Shown here: positions 27,524-37,099 of the stretch, in pieces
How the letters are laid out: the number at the start of each line of letters is the position of its first letter
Position numbering within the stretch: the first letter of the stretch is position 1
NCBI GenBank assembly: GCA_937870685.1
Contig: CALMZX010000048.1
Span: forward strand, 1 to 52,771
Length of the DNA: 52,771 nt
Direction of reading: 5' to 3'
Origin: an uncultured Alphaproteobacteria bacterium
GTDB lineage: Bacteria; Pseudomonadota; Alphaproteobacteria; Rhizobiales; Aestuariivirgaceae
The notes under the pieces: generated by a model
What the model saw: only the letters and a program-made list of their open reading frames with translations
The model's database searches: none
Told to the model about the DNA's origin: nothing
Position numbers and translations under genes: made by a program

Positions 27524-28311
27524 TGCTCAAGGTCAACAACGCGCTGGTTGCCGCCCATGACGTGACGCTGAAGGCGGGAGGACGCGTGATCCTCGACCGC
27601 GTGAACCTCGCGGTGCGGCCGGGCGAGATCGTCACCATCATCGGACCCAATGGCGCGGGTAAATCCACGCTGGTCAAGGTGCTGCTCGGCCTCTTGCCCG
27701 CCACCTCGGGTCGCATCGAGAAGTCACAGAACCTGCGTGTCGGCTATGTGCCGCAACGCTTTCCGCTGGCCATGAACGTGCCGCTCTCAGTGCGCCGCCT
27801 GATGACGCTGACACTCACCGCGCCCGAGATCGACATTGCCGCCGCCCTTGCCGAAACCGGTGTGGCCCACCTGATCGACGCGCGGGTGACGGACCTGTCC
27901 GGCGGCGAATTGCAGCGCGTGCTGCTGGCCCGCGCCCTGCTGCGCAAGCCGCAGTTGCTGGTGCTCGACGAACCTGTGCAGGCCGTGGATTTTCATGGCG
28001 AGGTGAAGCTCTACGAACTGATTTCAGCCATCCGCAAGAGCCATGGCTGCGGCATCCTGATGGTAAGCCACGACCTTCACATGGTGATGGCCGAGAGTGA
28101 CCACGTCGTCTGCCTCAACGCCCATGTCTGCTGCGAAGGCGGCCCCACCGCCGTGCAGAAAGACCCGGAGTTTGCCAAACTCTTTGGACCCGCCGCCGCG
28201 CGCATGATCGCCGCCTACACGCACCACCACGACCATGACCACGAAAGCCATGGCCACCATGACCACAACCATGACCATCACCACGGTCATGACCATGGCC
28301 ACAAGCACTGA
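27523..28311 (+). CDS. znuC: Zinc ABC transporter ATP-binding protein
   Basis: A 262-residue ATPase of the high-affinity zinc importer. Walker A is GPNGAGKST (41-49), the signature is LSGGELQR, Walker B is LLVLDEP, and the switch histidine is in VSHD. The C-terminus is a tail of about 30 residues made almost wholly of His, Asp and Gly (HHHDHDHESHGHHD and onward), a likely cytoplasmic zinc buffer or sensor. The start overlaps the zur stop (TGATG). znuB follows after two bases. The binding protein gene znuA is not in this cluster. Confidence 0.95.
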   Translation: MLKVNNALVAAHDVTLKAGGRVILDRVNLAVRPGEIVTIIGPNGAGKSTLVKVLLGLLPATSGRIEKSQNLRVGYVPQRFPLAMNVPLSVRRLMTLTLTAPEIDIAAALAETGVAHLIDARVTDLSGGELQRVLLARALLRKPQLLVLDEPVQAVDFHGEVKLYELISAIRKSHGCGILMVSHDLHMVMAESDHVVCLNAHVCCEGGPTAVQKDPEFAKLFGPAAARMIAAYTHHHDHDHESHGHHDHNHDHHHGHDHGHKH

Positions 28312-28313
28312 GC

Positions 28314-29123
28314 ATGGCGCAGATGCTGGACATTCTCTCTGAACCGTTTTTCCGCCGCGCCATCATGGCTGGCCTTGCTGTTGCCTTGGTCGCTGGCCCC
28401 ATCGGCTGCTTCATCGTCTGGCGCCGCATGGCTTATTTCGGCGAAACGCTGGCCCACGCCGGCTTGCTGGGGGCAGGGCTTGGCTTGCTGTTCAACGTCA
28501 ACATCGCGGTGGGGGCGATTGTTGTCGCGATGATCCTCGCACTTGTCCTGATCGCGCTCCGCCGTCAGCAGCAGCTGGCGGTGGATACAATCCTCGGCAT
28601 CCTATCGCACACGGCCTTGGCCTTGGGCGTGGTGGTGATCGGTCTGGTGACGGGCGCGGTGACCGGTCACCTCGACATCCTGTTTGGAGACGTGCTCACC
28701 GTCTCCACCGCCGATGTCTGGACGGTGTGGGGGGTAACGGCCCTTGCGCTGATCCTGCTCGGGCTGCTCTGGCGCCGGATGATCGCCATCTCCGTGCACG
28801 AGGACCTGGCCCGCGCCGAGGGCATCAACGTGCAGCGGGTGGAACTGCTCTTCACGCTGCTCATCGCCTTCGTGGTGGCGATCTCCATGAAGATCGTCGG
28901 CCTGCTGCTGATCACGGCGCTGACGGTCATTCCCGCCGCCGCCGCGCGCAGGCTGTCGGCGACGCCGGAGGGCATGGCGCTCTTGAGCATTGTGTTTGCG
29001 GCCCTTGCCGTGCTGGCGGGCCTCTTCATGTCGGCGGCCTGGGGCACGGTGGCGGGCCCCTCCATCGTCCTGTCGGCAGGCCTGCTCTTTGTCTTGACCT
29101 TGCCGCTCGGACGACGCAGTTAG
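28314..29123 (+). CDS. znuB: Zinc ABC transporter permease
   Basis: A 269-residue inner-membrane permease of the ABC-3 family with about eight membrane segments. Typical segments are [21 protein letters not shown] (the coupling region near the start, about 38-58), FGDVLTVS, and the late [23 protein letters not shown]. It forms the zinc channel with znuC. The gene follows znuC by two bases and lies in the Zur-controlled operon. ispG starts 19 bases later and may be read through from this promoter. Confidence 0.94.
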   Translation: MAQMLDILSEPFFRRAIMAGLAVALVAGPIGCFIVWRRMAYFGETLAHAGLLGAGLGLLFNVNIAVGAIVVAMILALVLIALRRQQQLAVDTILGILSHTALALGVVVIGLVTGAVTGHLDILFGDVLTVSTADVWTVWGVTALALILLGLLWRRMIAISVHEDLARAEGINVQRVELLFTLLIAFVVAISMKIVGLLLITALTVIPAAAARRLSATPEGMALLSIVFAALAVLAGLFMSAAWGTVAGPSIVLSAGLLFVLTLPLGRRS

Positions 29124-29142
29124 CGGCGCAAGAGGATTACGC

Positions 29143-30385
<1,243 letters not shown>

Positions 30386-30393
<8 letters not shown>

Positions 30394-31132
30394 GGCCATC
30401 ACCGTCAAGGCTTTCCTCGCCGACGCGCCTGCCAACCTGCGCGTCGGCGACATCATCCTCTCGCGCAGCACCACCTTCATGAGCTGGGCCATCCGCTGGG
30501 CCACGGGCAGCGCCTTCAGCCACGCCGCACTTGTGTTTCTCGTCGCGCACCCGGACGAAGGCTTCAACAGCAGCTTCCTCGTCGAAAGCGTGCGCGAGGG
30601 CGTGGGCCTCGCCAATATCCGCGACTACATCGCGGGCCGCAAACCCCAATCCGAAATTGTCATCCTGCGGCTGGAGGGCGAGCAGTTCAGCGAGGCCTAC
30701 TTCAAGAAGGTGCGCGGCCTCATGCTGGACCATGTGAAGTCCGGCTATGACTTTGGCCGCGTCATGCGCATGGGGCTGTCAGCACTGTTCAGCCTGCGGC
30801 TCGGCTGGTTCACGCTCAGCAAGGGCCAGCACCGCTCGCTGGAACATGCCATCAACAGCACCACGCGCCGCCTGCACAAATGGGTTCCCCCGCAATTCAT
30901 CTGTTCCGGCTTCATCCAGTACGGTCTCGCCAAGGCGGCGGAACTGCAGGGCGTCACGGCCAACGTGATGCTGAAGGACGGCCTCTCGCCCAACGACAAG
31001 GACGGCATTCTCGCCGTCACCCCGGAAGATGTCGCCCGCTCGCCTCAACTCACCTGGCGCTTCGCCATCCGGAGGGGCTACGTCTATCCGGTGCAGAGCT
31101 ATGACGAGGCGCTGAAGGTGCTTTCGCGCTGA
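30386..31132 (+). CDS. Permuted papain-fold (YiiX/NlpC-P60-like) protein
   Basis: A 248-residue protein with the circularly permuted papain arrangement: His46 in AFSHAAL comes before Cys173 in [10 protein letters not shown]. The N-terminus VGDIILSRS is typical of YiiX/YebB-type amidases and lipid-modifying relatives. No signal peptide is visible, so it seems cytoplasmic. The start at 30386 overlaps ispG by eight bases, so translation is probably coupled. Substrate unknown; peptide, amide or thioester hydrolysis are possible. Confidence 0.8.
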
Positions 31133-32023
31133 TCACTTCTTGCGGGTGATCATGAAGCGCGCGGTCTCCCGCAACAGCTGTGCTCTTTCGCCATATGGCG
31201 CCAGTGCCGTGACGGCGGCGTCGGTGAGACGCGCGGCTTCGGCCTTTGCCCCGGCAAGACCGAGGAAATCGACGAAGGTCGCCTTGCCCCGGTCCCTGTC
31301 CTTGCCGGTGGCCTTGCCAAGTGTTGCGGCATCCGACTCGACATCGAGAATGTCGTCGGCAATCTGGAAGGCAAGACCCACATGCTCCGCATACTGACGA
31401 AGCGGTGCACGGTCCGCCCCCGCCATGATGGCGCCTGCCTCGCAGGCAAAGCGGAAGAGGGCCCCCGTCTTCATGCCCTGCATGGCGGCGATGGCGGCAT
31501 AAGAAGCAAAGCCCCCGGCCTCCGCCTCGATGTCTTTCATCTGTCCGCCCACCATGCCCGCCTCGCCGGAGGCCCGCGCCAGTTCCAGCACCAGCGCGCT
31601 GCGGATGGCGGGGTCATCGTGTGTCGCCACATCTGCAACAATCTCGAAGGCAAAGGTCAGAAGCCCGTCGCCTGCAAGGATGGCGGTCGCCTCGTCGAAC
31701 TTGCGGTGCGTCGTCGGCTGCCCGCGCCGCAGATCGTCATTGTCCATGGCGGGAAGGTCGTCGTGGACGAGGGAATAGCAGTGCACGCATTCCAGGGCGG
31801 CTGCCACACGCAGGGCCTGTGCCTCCGGCTGGCCGAACAGGGCTGCCGACTGCATCACGAGGAAAGGCCGCAACCGCTTGCCCTGTCCGAGGCTCGCGTA
31901 GCGCATCGCATCGCGCAGCCGGTCGCCGGCACGTGCGGGCAGGAGCCGGTCCAGTTCCGCCTCGACCCGTTGCGCCGTCCAGGCGAGGGCCGTTTCGAAT
32001 GAAATGTGCTGCTCTTGTGCCAC
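31133..32023 (-). CDS. ispA: Polyprenyl (geranyl/farnesyl) diphosphate synthase
   Basis: A 296-residue trans-prenyltransferase that joins IPP to DMAPP and GPP. The first aspartate-rich motif is DDLPAMDNDD and the second is DDILD, the pattern of short-chain (C10-C15) enzymes. The first motif has the two-residue insertion common in bacterial IspA. No ATG fits; GTG at 32023 gives the usual N-terminus (VAQEQHISFETAL). The gene is divergent from mtgA with only about 17 bases between starts. It serves the same isoprenoid pathway as ispG. Confidence 0.93.
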   Translation of the reverse strand: MAQEQHISFETALAWTAQRVEAELDRLLPARAGDRLRDAMRYASLGQGKRLRPFLVMQSAALFGQPEAQALRVAAALECVHCYSLVHDDLPAMDNDDLRRGQPTTHRKFDEATAILAGDGLLTFAFEIVADVATHDDPAIRSALVLELARASGEAGMVGGQMKDIEAEAGGFASYAAIAAMQGMKTGALFRFACEAGAIMAGADRAPLRQYAEHVGLAFQIADDILDVESDAATLGKATGKDRDRGKATFVDFLGLAGAKAEAARLTDAAVTALAPYGERAQLLRETARFMITRKK

Positions 32024-32040
32024 GTGTCCAATTCCGCAAT

Positions 32041-32931
32041 ATGCGCTCCCATACGCAGATGGCACCGAAATCTCAACAGAGGGGCGCGAAGTCCGCCCGG
32101 GAGAAACTCCCCTGGGCCCCGCGCAAGCGGGTAACGCCAGAGGCTGAACCGCCGCCGCCCGCATCCGAAGCAGCCGGGCAGCCACCTGCATGGGCCCAAC
32201 GCTTTCCCCGCCTCGCCGCCTTCTGGGAAAAGCGCAGCACCTGGCAGCGCCGCGTGCTGGTGGCGCTGGCGATCATGGTGGCATGGCCGTTTGTGATGAC
32301 CGTCGTCTATGGGGTGGTCCCACCGCCCGTCTCCAATCTCATGGTCTTCCGTCTTTTTTCCGGCAATGGCATCAGCAAGGACTGGGTCGGCCTTGACGAG
32401 ATGTCACCCTATCTCGCGGCCTCCGTCATCAGCTCCGAAGATGCGCGCTTCTGCTCCCACCATGGTGTGGACTGGATCGAGTTCCAGGGCGTGGTGGAAG
32501 ACGCCTTCGATGACGATGAGGGGCCGGTGCGCGGGGCCTCCACCATTTCCATGCAGGCCGCCAAGAACCTCTTCCTCTGGGAAGGCCGCGGGCCTTTGGG
32601 CGCCATCCGCAAGGTGGTGGAAATGCCGGTTGCCCTGTGGATGGATGGCGTATGGACCAAGCGCCGGATGATCGAGGTCTATCTCAACATCGTGGAATGG
32701 GCGCCGGGCGTTTATGGCGCGGAGGCGGCGGCGCAGCACCATTTCAAGAAGTCCGCAGCCAAGCTCAGCCGCCGCGAGGCAGCACTTCTGGCCGCCGTTC
32801 TTCCCAACCCGATCAAGCGCAAGGCCGGAAAACCCTCGAAGCGGGTGCGCATCCTTGCCAATGTCATCGAACGCCGGGCCCGCACCATGGGGCCATACCT
32901 CACTTGCCTCGACCGCAAGAAGTGGCTATAG
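32041..32931 (+). CDS. mtgA: Monofunctional peptidoglycan glycosyltransferase
   Basis: A 296-residue inner-membrane enzyme that polymerises lipid II into glycan chains. A charged, Pro-rich cytoplasmic tail (1-68) is longer than usual, then one membrane segment (about 70-92), then the GT51 domain with catalytic Glu133 in SSEDARF, GASTISMQ (165-172), KNLFLW and RRMIEVYLNIVEW. ATG at 32059 is an alternative start. No good ribosome binding site is seen for either. It diverges from ispA at very short distance. Confidence 0.92.
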   Translation: MRSHTQMAPKSQQRGAKSAREKLPWAPRKRVTPEAEPPPPASEAAGQPPAWAQRFPRLAAFWEKRSTWQRRVLVALAIMVAWPFVMTVVYGVVPPPVSNLMVFRLFSGNGISKDWVGLDEMSPYLAASVISSEDARFCSHHGVDWIEFQGVVEDAFDDDEGPVRGASTISMQAAKNLFLWEGRGPLGAIRKVVEMPVALWMDGVWTKRRMIEVYLNIVEWAPGVYGAEAAAQHHFKKSAAKLSRREAALLAAVLPNPIKRKAGKPSKRVRILANVIERRARTMGPYLTCLDRKKWL

Positions 32932-32946
32932 ACCCCCCAGATTTCG

Positions 32947-32976
32947 CGCCCCGGACCGGGGCGATTCCCGTTTTTA
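32947..32976 (+). terminator. Possible terminator or attenuator before rpmF
   Basis: CGCCCCGG-A-CCGGGGCG (32947-32963) is a perfect palindrome, followed eight bases later by TTTTT (32971-32975). It could end the mtgA transcript, or act as an attenuating hairpin ahead of rpmF. The distance to the T-run makes it imperfect. Confidence 0.4.
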
Positions 32977-32999
32977 AAGAGATTTCAGAGGTTTAGATC

Positions 33000-33185
33000 A
33001 TGGCTGTTCCACGCAAAAAAATGTCCAAGAGCCGCATTGGCATGCGCCGTTCCGGCCACAAGATGCCGACCGTGACGGTGATCGAGGACAAGACCTCGGG
33101 CGAACTGCGCCGTCCGCATCACATCGACCTGAAGTCCGGCACCTACAAGGGCCGCCAGGTTCTCGCCACCAAGTCTGACGCATAA
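33000..33185 (+). CDS. rpmF: 50S ribosomal protein L32
   Basis: A 61-residue ribosomal protein with the family start [18 protein letters not shown] and a basic body ending in [14 protein letters not shown]. It is a standard-length L32 without zinc-binding cysteines, like other alphaproteobacterial forms. AGAGGTTTAGATC stands before the ATG. The usual partner plsX is not adjacent. A strong terminator follows. Confidence 0.97.
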   Translation: MAVPRKKMSKSRIGMRRSGHKMPTVTVIEDKTSGELRRPHHIDLKSGTYKGRQVLATKSDA

Positions 33186-33211
33186 GCGTCCTGATCAATC
33201 AGACGTGATGA

Positions 33212-33238
33212 GGCCGGGTCCCGCGACCCGGCCTTTTC
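33212..33238 (+). terminator. Rho-independent terminator of rpmF
   Basis: GGCCGGGTC-CCGC-GACCCGGCC-TTTT: a perfect 9-base stem with a 4-base loop and a T-run, 26 bases after the rpmF stop. Confidence 0.92.
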
Positions 33239-33289
33239 CGTTTGCGGGTTAACCAAACCTGCGCGGCTTGGCGGGCATATTGCAGGGGC

Positions 33290-34315
33290 ATGGCCATGAT
33301 GACGCCCTCCGCCTCTGCTTTCTCCGACGCCGACTGGATGCGTGCCGTTTTGGCACATGTGCCCGGCACGTCGACACTTGTGACGGGGACAGGCGCGGGG
33401 CCGTTCCGGCTGTTTGCGGCCAGGCGCGCGCTCCTGCCGCTCGCCCATGTTCAGTCCATGACAACGGCGCTGACGCCATGTCCGCTGCCCTCGGTATCGC
33501 GCAGGCCCGCGGTTGCTGAAGCGGAACAGTTTCTGGACCAGTTGGGCGTGCCGCTCGTGCTGCGCTCCGTGCCCCTAGACCATCCCGTGACGCAGGCACT
33601 GCTGAAGGCCTCGCCCCGGGTTCATGTGCTCAAATCCTGGCAGCGCGCCGCACTCGACCTCAGCGGTGATTTCGACTCCTGGATGATGGAGAATTTTGAC
33701 CACAAGCGCCGCAAGGAACTGAAGCGCCTCAAGGCGAGGCTGTCTGAGCAGGGCACCCTCGTGCTGGATGACCTCAGCCGTGACGGTGATCTCGCTGAAC
33801 ATATCAAGGCTTTCCTTGAGGTCGAGGCATCGGGCTGGAAGGGCCGGCGGGGCACTGCCATTCTCAACAGCCGGACAGCCGCGCAAGGACTCGCCGCCGG
33901 CCTGGCCGCCATGCACGCGCAAGGCAAGGTGCGCTTCTGGACCCTGCGCCTTGATGGCAAGCCGCTGGCCTCACTTTTTGCCCTCGTGGACGGTGGCGAA
34001 GCAACCCTGGGCAAGATCGGTTATGACCAGGACTACGCGAAATTCTCGCCCGGCGTGCTGCTGGTGCTGGAGGCGACGCGCCTCATGTTTGCCGAGCCGG
34101 GCCTGCGGCTGGCGGATTCCAACGCCATTCCCGATCACCCCATGATCGACCGCATCTGGCGTGACCGCATCACCTGCATGGACGTGGTGATCGCAGGCCC
34201 AGGTGTCTCTTCCGCGGCCTTTGCCGCGATTGCGAAATTCCATGGCACGAAAGATGCAGCGCGTGCTGCCATCAAGCAGGTTTACCTGCGGCTGACCGGA
34301 CGGAGAGCTTCATGA
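33290..34315 (+). CDS. GNAT-fold acetyltransferase (FemAB/BioF2-like, Acetyltransf_6 type)
   Basis: A 341-residue protein resembling the GNAT/FemAB-related family that often modifies polysaccharide, lipid or amino-acid precursors. The central part (DHKRRKELKRLKARLSEQG, then LAAMHAQGKVRFWTLRLDGKPLASLFAL and IGYDQDYAKFSPGVLLVLEATR) is the characteristic core. No signal peptide or membrane segment. GCAGGGG precedes the ATG. Its stop overlaps the start of the cupin gene (ATGA, 34312-34315), so the two are coupled. Donor and acceptor are unknown. Confidence 0.8.
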   Translation: MAMMTPSASAFSDADWMRAVLAHVPGTSTLVTGTGAGPFRLFAARRALLPLAHVQSMTTALTPCPLPSVSRRPAVAEAEQFLDQLGVPLVLRSVPLDHPVTQALLKASPRVHVLKSWQRAALDLSGDFDSWMMENFDHKRRKELKRLKARLSEQGTLVLDDLSRDGDLAEHIKAFLEVEASGWKGRRGTAILNSRTAAQGLAAGLAAMHAQGKVRFWTLRLDGKPLASLFALVDGGEATLGKIGYDQDYAKFSPGVLLVLEATRLMFAEPGLRLADSNAIPDHPMIDRIWRDRITCMDVVIAGPGVSSAAFAAIAKFHGTKDAARAAIKQVYLRLTGRRAS

Positions 34316-35241
34316 CCCTTGTCACCATCGACGACACCACCGCAAAAACCAAATTCCTCAAGGAGGCCTTCACGCTGAAACATGCGCTGGCCGGTCATCC
34401 GCTCTTCACCCTGCCGCGCCTTGTTGAACTGGCCCAGTCCATGCCGGGTGACCGCATTGAATACAATTCCGGCAAGCTGGCAATCGGCGTGAAGCTGGAG
34501 GATGTGCCGCGCATCGACAAGCCGCCCGCGGAGGTGATCCGCTCGATCGAGGTGGACAATGCCTGGATGGTGTTGAAGCGCGTCGAGAGCCATCCCGCCT
34601 ACCGCTCGGTGCTGGAGACCTTCGTGCGCGAGGCCAACCTCGCCGCCGGCCGCTCCGCCGGGGATTTCGAGGACATCCAGGGCTTCATCTTCGTCTCCTC
34701 CGCCAAGGCGACAACGCCGTTCCATATCGACATGGAAGAAAACATCCTGATCCAGATCCACGGCGACAAGTTTGTCCGCACCTTTGACAACACCGATCGC
34801 GCGCTTGTCTCGGAAGAGGACATGGAAATCGCGCCCAGCAAGCACCGCTACATCGGCTATGAGGACTGGTTCGAATCGCGCGCTACCCTGCACACGCTGA
34901 AGCCGGGCGACGCGCTGCACATGCCCTATGTCATCCCCCATTGGGTCTCGACGGGGTCAAGCTATTCCATTTCCATGGCCATGACCTGGAAGACGCCGGA
35001 GGTGGTGCGCCTCAACAAGATCCGCACCATGAACGGCACGCTCCGCCGCTTCGGCCTGCCGCAGCGCCCGCCCGGCGCGTCGCCAACCCTTGATGCAGCC
35101 AAGGTGGCAGCGCACGACGCGCTTCGCGCCGTTCTCGATCCCCTGCGCAAGTCGGAGCGCATGCGGAACCTCCTGCGCGGACTGATCTATGGCAAGCAGG
35201 CCAACTACTACCTGCGCACCAAGCCGGGCGAAGGTGCCTGA
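34312..35241 (+). CDS. JmjC/cupin-like protein with HxD...H iron site
   Basis: A 309-residue protein of the cupin_8/JmjC type. The likely iron ligands are His138 and Asp140 in PFHID and His210 in VIPHW; Lys153 in GDK could bind 2-oxoglutarate. This suggests a non-haem iron oxygenase, probably a hydroxylase, rather than the transcription factor label such proteins sometimes carry. There is no DNA-binding domain. It is translationally coupled to the GNAT gene and followed by a terminator. The pair may carry out two steps of one modification. Confidence 0.75.
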   Translation: MTLVTIDDTTAKTKFLKEAFTLKHALAGHPLFTLPRLVELAQSMPGDRIEYNSGKLAIGVKLEDVPRIDKPPAEVIRSIEVDNAWMVLKRVESHPAYRSVLETFVREANLAAGRSAGDFEDIQGFIFVSSAKATTPFHIDMEENILIQIHGDKFVRTFDNTDRALVSEEDMEIAPSKHRYIGYEDWFESRATLHTLKPGDALHMPYVIPHWVSTGSSYSISMAMTWKTPEVVRLNKIRTMNGTLRRFGLPQRPPGASPTLDAAKVAAHDALRAVLDPLRKSERMRNLLRGLIYGKQANYYLRTKPGEGA

Positions 35242-35263
35242 GGCATCCATTCCGCCGCACATG

Positions 35264-35300
35264 AAAAAATCCCCGCCCGGCAGAGCCGGACGGGGATCTT
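35264..35300. terminator. Bidirectional terminator between the cupin gene and ald
   Basis: ATCCCCGcCCGGC (35269-35281) pairs with GCCGGaCGGGGAT (35285-35297) around a short AGA loop, with one mismatch. Six A bases precede the stem and TCTTT follows, so it can work for the cupin gene on the plus strand and for ald on the minus strand. Confidence 0.85.
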
Positions 35301-35335
35301 TGACAGCGCAGGAGGAATGGCGCGCTGCGTCAGGT

Positions 35336-36451
35336 TCAGCCGATCACCTTGTCTGCAGGAACGTAGGCATAGCCAAGATCGTCAGCCACCGCCTTGTAGG
35401 TGACCTTGCCACCGGCGACGTTGAGGCCGTTGCGCAGGTGAGCATCATCTGCGAGGGCCTTCTTCCAGCCCTTGTTGGCGATGGCGAGCCCGAAGGGCAG
35501 CGTCACGTTGTTGAGGGCGTAGGTTGACGTGCGCGCCACGCCGCCGGGCATGTTGGCGACGCAGTAGTGAATGACGCCATCCACCTCGTAAGTCGGGTTG
35601 GCATGTGTCGTGGCCTTCGAGGTTTCGGCACAGCCGCCCTGGTCGATGGCGACGTCCACCAGAACGGAGCCCTTCTTCCACGTCGGCAACATCTTCTTCG
35701 TCACCAGCTTCGGAGCGGCAGCACCGGGGATGAGCACGCCGCCGATCACGAGATCGGCCTCGGCGCATTCGTCTTCCACCGCACCCTGCGTGGAATAAAC
35801 CGTCTTCAGCTGCGTGCCGAAGCGCGCCACCAGTTCTTCCATGCGGTCGGTTGATTTTTCAAGGATGGTGACATCCGCGCCCAGGCCCAGCGCCATGGCT
35901 GCGGCATTGGTGCCGACGACACCGCCGCCGAGAATGACAACCTTCGCAGGCGCAACGCCGGGCACGCCGCCCAGCAGCACGCCACGGCCGCCTTGCGCCT
36001 TCTCAAGGCAATGGGCGCCGGACTGCACCGACATACGGCCCGCAACCTGGCTCATGGGGGCCAGCAGCGGCAGGCCACCGCGCGGGCTGGTCACGGTTTC
36101 ATAGGCAATGCAGATGGCGCCGGAATTGACCAGGTCCTTGGTCTGCTCCGGATCGGGCGCGAGGTGCAGGTAGGTGTAGAGGATCTGGCCTTCGCGCAGC
36201 ATCTTGCGCTCGCCTGCCTGCGGTTCCTTGACCTTCACGATCATGTCCGCCTTGGCGAAAATTTCGTCCGCCGTGGGAATGATCTTGGCACCGGCCTTTT
36301 CATAGTCGGCATCCGAAGCGCCGATGCCTTCACCGGCATGGGTCTGCACCCATACGCTGTGGCCGCCGCGCACGGCTTCACGCACCGACACGGGCGTCAT
36401 GCCCACGCGGTATTCATGGTTCTTGATTTCCTTCGGCACGCCGATGAGCAT
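35336..36451 (-). CDS. ald: Alanine dehydrogenase
   Basis: A 371-residue NAD-dependent enzyme that interconverts alanine and pyruvate plus ammonia. Lys75 in VKVKEP and His96 in YLHLA match the known catalytic residues; the nucleotide motif is [10 protein letters not shown]. Length is normal. GGAGG stands before the ATG at 36451. It diverges from an Lrp-family regulator across a 124-base gap with a palindrome, the usual arrangement for alanine-responsive control. It mainly serves alanine catabolism. Confidence 0.96.
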   Translation of the reverse strand: MLIGVPKEIKNHEYRVGMTPVSVREAVRGGHSVWVQTHAGEGIGASDADYEKAGAKIIPTADEIFAKADMIVKVKEPQAGERKMLREGQILYTYLHLAPDPEQTKDLVNSGAICIAYETVTSPRGGLPLLAPMSQVAGRMSVQSGAHCLEKAQGGRGVLLGGVPGVAPAKVVILGGGVVGTNAAAMALGLGADVTILEKSTDRMEELVARFGTQLKTVYSTQGAVEDECAEADLVIGGVLIPGAAAPKLVTKKMLPTWKKGSVLVDVAIDQGGCAETSKATTHANPTYEVDGVIHYCVANMPGGVARTSTYALNNVTLPFGLAIANKGWKKALADDAHLRNGLNVAGGKVTYKAVADDLGYAYVPADKVIG

Positions 36452-36541
36452 TTTCTGGTTTCCTCCGTCTTGAAGCTGCGGACGATACGCGATAGCGCCT
36501 GCAATGTTTTCCCGAAGGCCAGGGCCGGGTGCGCACACGCT

Positions 36542-36554
36542 GGAAAAATTTTCC
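36542..36554. promoter_or_regulatory. Palindrome in the ald/Lrp gap, probable regulator site
   Basis: GGAAAA-A-TTTTCC is a perfect 6-1-6 palindrome, AT-rich in the middle as Lrp/AsnC sites are. It lies 21 bases before the regulator's ATG and about 90 before that of ald, so it could serve self-control and ald control. Assignment is inference. Confidence 0.5.
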
Positions 36555-36575
36555 GGATCGTGCTACAGGAATGCA

Positions 36576-37046
36576 ATGAATTTGCATGAATTGGATAAAT
36601 CAGACAAAATCATCCTGAAAACGCTGCAATCCTCCGCCCAGATTCCACTGACGGACATTGCCGCCAAGGCTGGCCTGTCGCCCTCCACCTGCCACCGCCG
36701 CATCAAGGCGATGGAGGAGACGGGGCTCATCCAGGGCTACGGCGCCCAGTTGAACCGCAAGCAGCTCGGTTTCGCCAACGAGTTCTTTGTGGAGGTGTCT
36801 CTCGCCGCACAAACGGAAGAGGCTTTCGAGAAGTTCGAGAAGGCGGTGTCGCGCGTGCCGGAGATCCTCGAATGCCACCTCATGAGTGGCCAGTTTGACT
36901 ATCTGCTCCGCGTCGTGGCCCGTGACGCCGAGGACTATGAGCGCATCCACCGAACCAGGCTGGCCCGCCTGCCGGGCCTGCAGCGCATCCAGTCGTCGCT
37001 GGCGCTGAGAACCGTGAAGGCGGGTGGCGGCCTTCCGGTGGAATGA
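36576..37046 (+). CDS. Lrp/AsnC-family regulator, probable activator of ald
   Basis: A 156-residue leucine-responsive-type regulator. The N-terminal helix-turn-helix reads LDKSDKIILKTLQ, then IPLTDIAAKAGLSPSTCHRRIKAMEE; the C-terminal RAM ligand domain follows (FVEVSLAAQTEEAFEKFEKAV, CHLMSGQFDYLLRVVARD). Divergence from ald suggests an AldR/BkdR-like role in sensing alanine. The start at 36576 is chosen because the family N-terminus begins there; an upstream frame would run over the palindrome. Confidence 0.92.
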   Translation: MNLHELDKSDKIILKTLQSSAQIPLTDIAAKAGLSPSTCHRRIKAMEETGLIQGYGAQLNRKQLGFANEFFVEVSLAAQTEEAFEKFEKAVSRVPEILECHLMSGQFDYLLRVVARDAEDYERIHRTRLARLPGLQRIQSSLALRTVKAGGGLPVE

Positions 37047-37075
37047 AAATACCACTGGCGCATCGCACCAGTGGC
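37046..37075 (-). terminator. Terminator of the outer-membrane barrel gene
   Basis: On the minus strand, CCACTGG (37074-37068) and CCAGTGG (37058-37052) form a 7-base stem with a 9-base loop, followed by TATTTTC. It lies about 25 bases past the barrel gene's stop and just beyond the end of the convergent Lrp gene. Confidence 0.6.
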
Positions 37076-37099
37076 ATCTCAGGAACAGTGTTGTTCAGG

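Noticed and set aside
34312-35241. Transcription factor label for the JmjC/cupin-like protein
   Set aside because: There is no DNA-binding domain; the HxD...H pattern points to an iron enzyme.
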